Shown: piece by piece, positions 1-5,925 of the stretch
Layout: each line of letters begins with the position of its first letter
Numbering within the stretch: the stretch's first letter is position 1
Assembly: GCA_021850345.1 (NCBI GenBank)
Contig: JAJZMN010000201.1
Coordinates: 1-8,450, forward strand
Reading direction: 5' to 3'
Source of the DNA: Actinomycetes bacterium
Lineage (GTDB): Bacteria; Actinomycetota; Acidimicrobiia; Acidimicrobiales; RAAP-2
Length of the DNA stretch: 8,450 bases
Made by a program: the position numbers and the translations under genes
Notes under the pieces: model-generated
The model's input: only the letters and a program-made list of their open reading frames with translations
Database searches by the model: none
Told to the model about the DNA's origin: nothing

Positions 1-1179
1 CCAGGCTGCAGGACGCTCCGCGACCTGCTGGGTCGCGATCGGGACTCGTACCATGTGCAGGGGGCGCTGCTCCGCCCCCTCGCGGAACGACTCCACCCAG
101 TGGGCGAATACGAGGTCGTCATCGTCCAGCATGGCGAGGTAGCGGCCGCGGGCCACGAGCGCCCCTTCGTTCAGGGGGCGAGAGCGCCCACCGCCGTACA
201 CCTCGACCACGCGTACGCGCTGGGCGAAGGAGGGGTGGAACTCTCCGACCATCTCGGAGAGTGAGGAGGCCGTGCCGTCGGTGCCGTTGTGCAGCAACAC
301 GAGGACTTCGAAGTCGTCGCAGCTCTGCGCCGCGAGGCACAGGAGCGACTCTTGGAGCGTCCCCGGGCGCTTTCCCTGCGTGCGCAGCAGCACCGAGAGG
401 AACGGCCGAGCGGCGGGCCCGTCGACGCGTTCCCCGTTGTCGTGCACGACCACGGATGCTGCACGCGATGGCTCTTTTTGCACCGGTTCGTACATCCGCA
501 CGAAGTGCGTCACGAAAGCAGCGCTGTCCGCCATCTGGCGCAACGCGCTGAGCTGCATGCCGATCGAGGTCGTTCGTTCGAGCGGCACGTCTTCGCAGGG
601 CCCGTCCAACCTGGCGTGCCGCACGTCGGCGGCGCCCATCTGCGAGAAGCCGTGCTGCGCCATGAGCGTGTGGAGCGAGCGGTCGGAGAACTGCCGTACC
701 TGGTCCGGTGACACGATGCCACCGGGCACGGCATCCCAGCGCCCCAAGAGAAGCGTCGCCGCGACATCGAGGTGGGTGACGTTCGCCACGTGGGCCACGA
801 TCGGTGCGTTCCCCACCTCGATGCAGAACGCCCTGAGCGCGTCGAGCACGCTCCCGATGGCGAGCACACGGCTCGGTGCGTCGCCGAGGACGACTCCAGC
901 GACCGGCCTCTCACCCAGGCAGGAGCGAACGGCAGTGAAGAGGGCACGTGGTGTGGCGAGACCTTCGCCGACGACTTCGATGCCGCCGCGTACGAGCCGC
1001 GGTATCTCGGTTGCCGCCGGGCCGGCGGCGAGATAGCCGAGCCCGAGGGGCACGAGGGCGTCGTGGACTTCTTCGTGGTTCCTTCCGAGGTCGACCACGA
1101 CCGAGCCCTGGGGGGGACGCCGTCGGCACAGCAGCTCCACCACCCGATCGGTGGGAGAGAGGGAGGCGCGGTCCGTCAT
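1..1179 (-). CDS. Degenerate-methyltransferase / GT2 glycosyltransferase fusion (3' end outside window)
   Basis: The frame is open from ATG 1179 to the window edge, giving 393 residues with no stop; the C-terminus is missing. Residues about 1-230 align with the methyltransferase half of the protein encoded at 2152-3798: both carry a V-V-D-L-G strand, an A/I-N-V-T/S-H stretch and an L-L-L-G-R-W-D block (143-149 here). However, the SAM-binding loop that should read GCGxG is R-N-H-E-E (residues 33-37), so SAM binding looks lost. Residues about 259-393 are a GT-A family 2 domain: P-F-L-S-V-L, a D-D-F-E-V-L-V strand, N-E-G-A-L-V-A-R-G-R-Y, and an intact acidic DDDD metal/nucleotide-sugar motif at 352-355. 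The start overlaps the upstream gene's TGA as ATGA, and no clear Shine-Dalgarno is seen, so translation is probably coupled. Likely role (inference): sugar transfer in surface polysaccharide assembly. Donor and acceptor cannot be read from the sequence. Confidence 0.87.
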   Translation of the reverse strand, partial: MTDRASLSPTDRVVELLCRRRPPQGSVVVDLGRNHEEVHDALVPLGLGYLAAGPAATEIPRLVRGGIEVVGEGLATPRALFTAVRSCLGERPVAGVVLGDAPSRVLAIGSVLDALRAFCIEVGNAPIVAHVANVTHLDVAATLLLGRWDAVPGGIVSPDQVRQFSDRSLHTLMAQHGFSQMGAADVRHARLDGPCEDVPLERTTSIGMQLSALRQMADSAAFVTHFVRMYEPVQKEPSRAASVVVHDNGERVDGPAARPFLSVLLRTQGKRPGTLQESLLCLAAQSCDDFEVLVLLHNGTDGTASSLSEMVGEFHPSFAQRVRVVEVYGGGRSRPLNEGALVARGRYLAMLDDDDLVFAHWVESFREGAEQRPLHMVRVPIATQQVAERPAAW

Positions 1180-2102
1180 GGATCGCTGTAGCTGAAGCGG
1201 TGCGCCGCGTACTCGTTGCCGACGAACTGCGCCACACGGTGATCTGGATCGATGGGCTCCGGCATGTCTCCGGCGTCGATCTTCGCCCGCAGCTCCGCGG
1301 CGATCCGTCGCTGGTAGCGCTCCGGTGAGGACTCGAGCGCCGCGAGGCGCGCGAGCGCAAGGTCTCTGCGGCTGTAGCGCCAGGGGAGCAGCACGTGGGC
1401 GCGCGCCGAGAATTCGAGCTCACGTTCACTGGGTCTGAGCCCGCCGTTGTCGTCGAGGCGCTTGTCGTGGAACACCCGAGCAGAGGGTCGGTGCACGACC
1501 CGCCAGCCGGCCAATCGTGCCCGCCAGGAGAAGTCGACGTCGTCGCCGTGGAGGAAGAACAGCTCCGTGTCGAACCCGTTCGTTGCTGCGACCACCTCGG
1601 CGCGCACGAGGACGCACGATCCCGATGCCCAGCTCGTGTCACCGGTGACCGGATCATGGGCCTTCGGATGTTCCAGGGGTAGCTGACGCGCCTCGACCAC
1701 GCCGACGGAGCTGTCGGCGAGACCCCGGACGAGCTCGGTCACCAATCGTGGCGACGCGTAGGTGTCGGGGTTCATGACCAGCACGATGTCCGCGCGCGAC
1801 TCCTGGAACAGCCGGTTGTGCCCGCCGGCCGATCCGAGGTTCTCGCCGAAGTGCAGGTAGTCCACGCTCGAGAACGGGTGTGGACCGTCGGGGAGGAAGT
1901 CTTCGGCTCGGTCGGAGAGCGGGTGCTCGGAGCTGTCGCCGATCGCGAGCTCGGTCGCGCAGACCGCGCCGCCGTCCAGTGCATGCTCGCAGGCCGCCAC
2001 CACGCTGCTCGTGAAGCGCACAACGTCATCTCTCGCGTTGTGGAACAGGACGGTCTGCACGCGCAGCGTCGGCGCAGGACCACGAGCGTGCCCTTCGCTC
2101 AC
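1176..2102 (-). CDS. GT2 glycosyltransferase, rhamnosyltransferase-like
   Basis: A 308-aa protein with the layout of the dTDP-rhamnosyltransferase-like branch of GT family 2. It has an N-terminal Rossmann-like strand (R-V-Q-T-V-L-F-H-N, 14-22), N-L-G-S-A-G-G-H-N-R at 88-97, the M-N-P-D acidic motif at 110-113, A-S-G-S-C-V-L-V-R at 159-167, then F-F-L-H-G-D-D-V-D-F-S-W-R at 182-194 and A-G-W-R-V-V-H at 198-204. This last block is the usual catalytic/acceptor-side motif of these enzymes. No membrane segment is seen, so it is probably a cytosolic or membrane-associated enzyme. The frame is open further upstream, to 2270, but that would overlap the preceding gene's 3' end. GTG 2102 was chosen because it lies just after that gene's stop and has a TATGCT box 8 nt upstream. 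Its TGA overlaps the next gene's ATG. Sugar specificity is inferred from family resemblance only. Confidence 0.88.
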   Translation of the reverse strand: MSEGHARGPAPTLRVQTVLFHNARDDVVRFTSSVVAACEHALDGGAVCATELAIGDSSEHPLSDRAEDFLPDGPHPFSSVDYLHFGENLGSAGGHNRLFQESRADIVLVMNPDTYASPRLVTELVRGLADSSVGVVEARQLPLEHPKAHDPVTGDTSWASGSCVLVRAEVVAATNGFDTELFFLHGDDVDFSWRARLAGWRVVHRPSARVFHDKRLDDNGGLRPSERELEFSARAHVLLPWRYSRRDLALARLAALESSPERYQRRIAAELRAKIDAGDMPEPIDPDHRVAQFVGNEYAAHRFSYSDP

Positions 2103-2110
2103 GGATCGGC

Positions 2111-2116
2111 AGCATA
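2111..2116 (-). promoter_or_regulatory. Candidate -10 box for a leaderless transcript
   Basis: Read on the minus strand this is TATGCT, a TAnnnT match ending 8 nt before the GTG at 2102. That would put the transcription start at or next to the start codon. The GTG has no Shine-Dalgarno. No good -35 is seen. It lies in the 49-bp gap after the upstream gene, so it would be an internal promoter within the cluster. Confidence 0.4.
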
Positions 2117-2151
2117 GCGGTGGTGATGCATCGTCCCTGCCCAGCGCACGC

Positions 2152-3798
2152 TCAGCGGTGACGCCACCAACCGGTGACGGCGCGCAGTGGTGCCGTGGCG
2201 CGCCAGCTGGTGGACTCGCGCATGTCGGTGAGCTGCATCTGGAGGTTCTCGCACGCCCGGGCGAGGACATCTCGTTCGTCGTGCAGTTCTACGAGCAGAG
2301 TGGCACTGTCGCAGTCGAGGAGCAGCGGCTCTTGGTCGAGCGCGAAGACGATCTCCTCTCGGGCTGGATCGGGCAGTGCGTCAGCGGCCACTGGGGTGGG
2401 ATAGTGGGACGAGACGAGCTCTCTCGACGTGGTCGCTGAAAGGCCGCACAGCCGGACGCCGTCGATCACCAGCTTCCAATCGGTCGAGCCTTGGTCGAGC
2501 GCGACACCCATGTCCACGAAGATCGACCGCGGGAAGGCGAAGGCCGAAAGCGGCCCGGGGTCCGTCACGAGCATCCCGAGAAGGTGTGCACCCCGCTCGA
2601 TTCCGGCATCGATCACGCGGCCCGGCGCGCGCGCGGCGGTCTGGATCAGCTCGCTCACCCAGTGCGGCTCGGTGACGTCGGCGGCGCCGAGGAAGGCGAC
2701 ATAGCGACCTCGGGCAACCTGGACGGCGAGCTCCTCGGGGCTGGTCCGCGGCGCGGGGCCCAGTGCCCTTTCTCGTGTCGCCGCAACATCGACCGTCACG
2801 ACGCGCAGGCGCCCTTCCAGTGCCCTGTGGCGGCGCGTCAGCGCCTCTTCGAGATCGCCGGGGGTGCCGCGCATGGAGATGACCACTTCGAAGTCGCGAG
2901 AAGCTTGCATGCACAGCGAGGCCACGAGCGGCTCGAACGTGTCCAGCGCGCTCGACGCCGTGGGTCCGGCCAGCGGTACGAGCACGGAGAGAAAGGGGCG
3001 CTGGAGGTCATCGGAGTGGACGTCGGCCGCGAGCCCCGCGACGGCATCACTCGGGTGCTCGGAGGCACCGCGAGGCGAGTATGCCCGAACGAACTGGTTG
3101 GTCGTGCCACCGGGCGCGGCCGCTTCCCGTATCCGGCGGAGGAGCGCACCAACTGGCGTGCTGGCCAGCAGCGCCGGACAGTCGTCGGGAAAATGCTGAT
3201 CGCTCTCGTCGAGCTCGAAGTCGTCGGCTTCGAGCTCGTTCCACCCGGTCGCCGCCATCGTCGACGACAGCGTCGACGGGGCGAAGAAGCGGACGTGCGT
3301 GACGTCGAGGAGACCCGTGGGCGTCACGTCCCAGCGGCCAAGGAGCAGCTTCACTGCGACGTCGCGGTGGGAGACGTTCGGGATGCTCACGACAAGTGGC
3401 ACGCTTCCGTTCGACGACGCGTGCCGAAAGAGGGCGGTGAGCACTTCGATGGAGTTCGGGAGGTGCTCGATGCAGTCCAGCGCGACGAACGCCGCCAGGC
3501 GTCGTCCCGCGAGTGCCACGGCGAGGGCGTCGAGGAGCTGGACGGGTTCGCAGACGTTGGCGGTGAGGCCCTCGAAGCCGCGCGACTCGAGGGAGCGGAG
3601 GCCGGCGGCCTCGACGTCCACCCCGAGGTAGGTGAGCCCGAGGTCCCGAACCGGTTCGGCGATCGGGCCGAAGCCGCAACCGAGGTCCACGACCATCTCG
3701 CCGGTCGGGGCGCGCCATCGCTCGATGAGACCGACCGCGTGGGCGTAGGGCGTGCCGGGTCCGTACGAGAACCGGTATCTGTCGCCGACCGCGGACAT
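2152..3798 (-). CDS. SAM methyltransferase / degenerate GT2 fusion with C-terminal SWRxTAPLR tail
   Basis: A 548-aa two-domain protein. Residues about 10-240 form a class I SAM-dependent methyltransferase: motif I V-V-D-L-G-C-G-F-G at 36-44, the acidic strand end G-V-D-V-E at 59-63, D-C-I-E-H-L-P at 108-114 and S-I-P-N-V-S-H at 138-144. Residues about 268-400 have the fold pattern of a GT2 domain (P-F-L-S-V-L-V-P, D-F-E-V-V-I, V-A-R-G-R-Y-V-A-F-L). The acidic DxD site reads G-A-A-D (371-374) and the first acidic pair is also absent, so glycosyl transfer is doubtful. Residues about 500-528 look helical or coiled-coil, followed by S-T-S-W-R-A-T-A-P-L-R (529-539), a tail seen on many O-antigen and surface-polysaccharide enzymes. 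ATG 3798 was preferred over upstream in-frame starts because the protein becomes domain-like only here and a TACCAT box lies 7 nt upstream. Likely role (inference): methylation of a glycan or sugar intermediate in a polysaccharide pathway. Confidence 0.88.
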   Translation of the reverse strand: MSAVGDRYRFSYGPGTPYAHAVGLIERWRAPTGEMVVDLGCGFGPIAEPVRDLGLTYLGVDVEAAGLRSLESRGFEGLTANVCEPVQLLDALAVALAGRRLAAFVALDCIEHLPNSIEVLTALFRHASSNGSVPLVVSIPNVSHRDVAVKLLLGRWDVTPTGLLDVTHVRFFAPSTLSSTMAATGWNELEADDFELDESDQHFPDDCPALLASTPVGALLRRIREAAAPGGTTNQFVRAYSPRGASEHPSDAVAGLAADVHSDDLQRPFLSVLVPLAGPTASSALDTFEPLVASLCMQASRDFEVVISMRGTPGDLEEALTRRHRALEGRLRVVTVDVAATRERALGPAPRTSPEELAVQVARGRYVAFLGAADVTEPHWVSELIQTAARAPGRVIDAGIERGAHLLGMLVTDPGPLSAFAFPRSIFVDMGVALDQGSTDWKLVIDGVRLCGLSATTSRELVSSHYPTPVAADALPDPAREEIVFALDQEPLLLDCDSATLLVELHDERDVLARACENLQMQLTDMRESTSWRATAPLRAVTGWWRHR

Positions 3799-3805
3799 CC
3801 TGCGG

Positions 3806-3811
3806 ATGGTA
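3806..3811 (-). promoter_or_regulatory. Candidate -10 box, leaderless start of the fusion gene
   Basis: The minus strand reads TACCAT, a TAnnnT element with 7 nt between it and ATG 3798. This places transcription initiation at about the A of the ATG. No convincing -35 was found about 17 bp upstream. The nearest purine-rich stretch, AGGGAG, directly abuts an in-frame GTG at 3834 and is too close to act as a ribosome binding site for it. Confidence 0.42.
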
Positions 3812-3863
3812 GTGCGCGGGTGTGCTGCGGGCACCTCCCTGGAGTGCCGACGTGATGTGCATG

Positions 3864-3877
3864 CAGGTGGCAGGTGG
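3864..3877 (+). repeat. Tandem CAGGTGG pair in the divergent intergenic region
   Basis: Two adjacent copies of CAGGTGG lie about midway in the 193-bp region (3799-3991) between the divergent genes. They are preceded by the palindrome TGCATGCA (3858-3865), which overlaps the first copy by two bases. They could be an operator controlling both directions, but the sequence alone gives no regulator. The rest of the gap shows only the two -10 candidates. Confidence 0.3.
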
Positions 3878-3979
3878 CGCAGGACGCCATTGCGAGATGC
3901 CGGCCGCTGATGTGATGGCAGCGGCGTCGCCCTCGTTCGGGGGCGCAACAACGCCACCGTCCAGCGGGCTGTCCTCTCC

Positions 3980-3985
3980 TACACT
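3980..3985 (+). promoter_or_regulatory. Candidate -10 box, leaderless start of the divergent glycosyltransferase
   Basis: TACACT fits TAnnnT and ends 6 nt before GTG 3992. With the usual geometry, transcription would start on the G of the GTG itself. No Shine-Dalgarno precedes the start, consistent with a leaderless mRNA. The -35 region (about 3957-3962) is not recognisable. Confidence 0.5.
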
Positions 3986-3991
3986 CGTGCG

Positions 3992-5200
3992 GTGCGATCT
4001 GTGGACCCGGCAGACCTCGCGCTCGTCGACGCCTTCGTCCACTACCTGCGACGGCAGCTCGGAGGCGGCGAAGCGGACGTCGTGCATGTATCCAAGCCGG
4101 CCCGGGCGGTCCCGGCCCGTGCTGCGATCGTGGTCGACACGGGCGCAGGCGGGTGGCGGCGGACGGCGCTTCGGCTCAGAGGCCTTCGCCCGCAGTTCTC
4201 GGGCGTCGCCAGGGGCGCGGGCGGGTCGAGCGGGGTCCCCGTCACCATCTGGGATCGCTGGGACCGCCACCGGGTGGGGGAGCCGCCGGCGGGGTTCGAG
4301 GTCATGGCGATCATGACCACCTATAACGAGGCAGGCATCATCGACCAACAGCTCGACCGGATGACGGCAGCGGGGCTCCACGTCCACATGATCGACAACT
4401 GGTCGACGGACGACACCTGGGAGCGGGCGAAGGCCAAGGCGGCACACGCGCCCATCACGCTCGAGCGCTGGCCGGAGAATGGACCGTCGCGCTACTTCAG
4501 CCTGAGGGGGCTGCTCACCAAGGTCGAGCAGGTCGCGCATACCTGCGGCGCCGACTGGGTCATCCACCACGACGCCGACGAGATCCACGAGTCGCCGTGG
4601 CCGGACACCGACATGCGACACGCGTTGTGGGCGCTCGAGCAGTGGGGGTTCAATGCAGCCGACCACACCGGAGTGGACTTCCGGCCCGTCGACAACCGGT
4701 GGGGGTCCGGCGACGACCTTGCGACGTCCTTCGAATGGTTCGAGTTCCCGCCAATCCCCGCGTACTTCACGCTCGTCAGATGCTGGAAGCCACAGCCCTC
4801 GCCGGTCGACCTGGCGAACGCAGGCGGTCACGACGCGGTGTTCGAGGGCCGACGGATGTTCCCCTACAAGTTCCTCATCCGCCACTATCCGATTCGCTCC
4901 CAGGCGCACGGGGAGCGCAAGATCCTGCGCGAGCGAAAGGCGCGGTTCGACCCCGCCGAGCGGGCCAAGGGCTGGCATGTGCACTACGACCACTTCGATG
5001 AGGGCTCGAGCTTCCTTTGGGATCCCTCGGGACTGCACCGCTGGGAGGAGATCGACGAGCGTTACCTGCTCCAGCGGCTCAGTGGGGCTGGCCTCCCTGG
5101 CAACCCCCGCCCCGACGAGGCCGGTCCTGCAGCAGCAGCTGCAGTCGCCGCTGGAGCGCCCGCAGCACCCGGCCCGCCGCCCGCGGGCGGGGTGCGCTGA
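3992..5200 (+). CDS. GT2-type glycosyltransferase (GT-A fold)
   Basis: A 402-aa protein from GTG 3992. The GT-A core starts near residue 102: V-M-A-I-M-T-T-Y-N-E-A (104-114), H-M-I-D-N-W-S-T-D-D-T (132-142) as the nucleotide-binding strand and loop, and W-V-I-H-H-D-A-D-E at 189-197 carrying the DxD metal/donor motif. The C-terminal part (A-F-I-R-H-Y-P-like R-H-Y-P-I-R-S at 297-303, then basic K-I-L-R-E-R-K-A-R-F) resembles cytosolic GT2 proteins of polysaccharide loci. The first 100 residues match no family I recognise. The last 30 (about 373-402) are an Ala/Pro/Gly tail that is probably disordered. No membrane segment is seen. It is divergent from the three minus-strand sugar genes and shares their intergenic region, so a role in the same surface-glycan pathway is likely. 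Donor and acceptor are unknown. Confidence 0.87.
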   Translation: MRSVDPADLALVDAFVHYLRRQLGGGEADVVHVSKPARAVPARAAIVVDTGAGGWRRTALRLRGLRPQFSGVARGAGGSSGVPVTIWDRWDRHRVGEPPAGFEVMAIMTTYNEAGIIDQQLDRMTAAGLHVHMIDNWSTDDTWERAKAKAAHAPITLERWPENGPSRYFSLRGLLTKVEQVAHTCGADWVIHHDADEIHESPWPDTDMRHALWALEQWGFNAADHTGVDFRPVDNRWGSGDDLATSFEWFEFPPIPAYFTLVRCWKPQPSPVDLANAGGHDAVFEGRRMFPYKFLIRHYPIRSQAHGERKILRERKARFDPAERAKGWHVHYDHFDEGSSFLWDPSGLHRWEEIDERYLLQRLSGAGLPGNPRPDEAGPAAAAAVAAGAPAAPGPPPAGGVR

Positions 5201-5271
5201 GCCGTCGAGGTGGCCAGTTGCCTGGGGCGCACTTGCGCGAGCCCGTGCCGGACCGGCAGCATCGAGCCGTC

Positions 5272-5907
5272 ATGATGTCCGACGACCCCCGGCACACGCG
5301 CACCTACAGGACGGCCGTCGGCTCGCAGACGGTCGAGCTGCCGCTCGTACGCGTCGCGCCTGACGTCACGATCGCCCTGCTCATCTGCGTCGACCACGGC
5401 GTGGAGTTCTCCGCGCGTGCAGGCAAGGAGCTTGCTGAGCTCCTCACGGATGCCGAGCCCGAGGTCGTCGTGTCCGTCGCCACGATGGGGATTCCTCTCG
5501 CCATCGAGGTCACCCGCGGCCTAGGGCTCGACGACTACGTCATCTTGCACAAGACGCCCAAGATCCACCTCGGGGACACCTGGGTCGAGCCGGTGCGGTC
5601 GATCACGACGGGCGCGGACCAGACGCTCAGGCTGGACCCGGTGCGCGTGGACGCGGTGCGCGGTCGGCGGGTCGCTGTCGTCGACGACGTGGTCTCGACC
5701 GGCGCATCGCTCCGTGCGTCACTGAACCTGCTGCGGCGTGTCGGCGCCGAACCGGTGGTGGTCGGCGCCTTCCTGACCGAGGGCGAACAGTGGCGCCATG
5801 CGCTCGGAGACGATGCAGAGCTCGTGCGCGCCCTCGGCGCCATCCCGCTGTTCCACGACGCGCCCGGCGGAGGGCTCGTCGAAGATTGGGCGGGCGACGC
5901 AGGCTGA
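5272..5907 (+). CDS. Phosphoribosyltransferase, purine (adenine)-type
   Basis: A 211-aa type I phosphoribosyltransferase. The PRPP-binding signature V-A-V-V-D-D-V-V-S-T-G-A-S is at residues 134-146. An upstream V-V-V-S-V-A-T-M-G-I-P-L-A strand and loop (65-77) and the K-T-P-K-I-H / S-I-T-T-G-A-D-Q-T-L flexible-loop region (94-119) match purine PRTases of the adenine phosphoribosyltransferase type. The reaction would be a free base plus PRPP giving a nucleoside monophosphate and pyrophosphate, in the cytosol. The frame is open back to 5017, but that would overlap the preceding gene by almost 200 bp. Two in-frame ATGs at 5272 and 5275 begin the domain-like sequence, with only a weak GAG 5 nt upstream. 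It lies 71 bp after the glycosyltransferase and ends 18 bp before the convergent permease stop, and that pairing supports nucleobase salvage. The exact base (adenine, another purine or a pyrimidine) is not determined; a regulatory PurR-like role is less likely. Confidence 0.85.
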   Translation: MMSDDPRHTRTYRTAVGSQTVELPLVRVAPDVTIALLICVDHGVEFSARAGKELAELLTDAEPEVVVSVATMGIPLAIEVTRGLGLDDYVILHKTPKIHLGDTWVEPVRSITTGADQTLRLDPVRVDAVRGRRVAVVDDVVSTGASLRASLNLLRRVGAEPVVVGAFLTEGEQWRHALGDDAELVRALGAIPLFHDAPGGGLVEDWAGDAG

Positions 5908-5925
5908 GGGGTACCGGGCAGCGAA

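Noticed and set aside
272..1036. Plus-strand ORF of 254 codons at the left edge
   Set aside because: The minus frame over the same stretch is continuously open for 393 codons and aligns with the paralog at 2152-3798.
2491..3855. 454-codon plus-strand ORF opposite the methyltransferase fusion
   Set aside because: It is rich in Arg, Gly and Glu, as expected from the reverse complement of a high-GC gene. The minus frame carries clear methyltransferase motifs.
3047..5038. 663-codon minus-strand ORF across the divergent intergenic region
   Set aside because: It is antisense to the well-supported glycosyltransferase at 3992-5200 and out of frame with the fusion gene. Its translation is compositionally biased with no motifs.
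5222..5242. GC-rich hairpin (GCGC-ACTT-GCGC) after the divergent glycosyltransferase as a terminator
   Set aside because: The stem is only 4 bp without bulges and there is no T-run, so it is not a convincing terminator.
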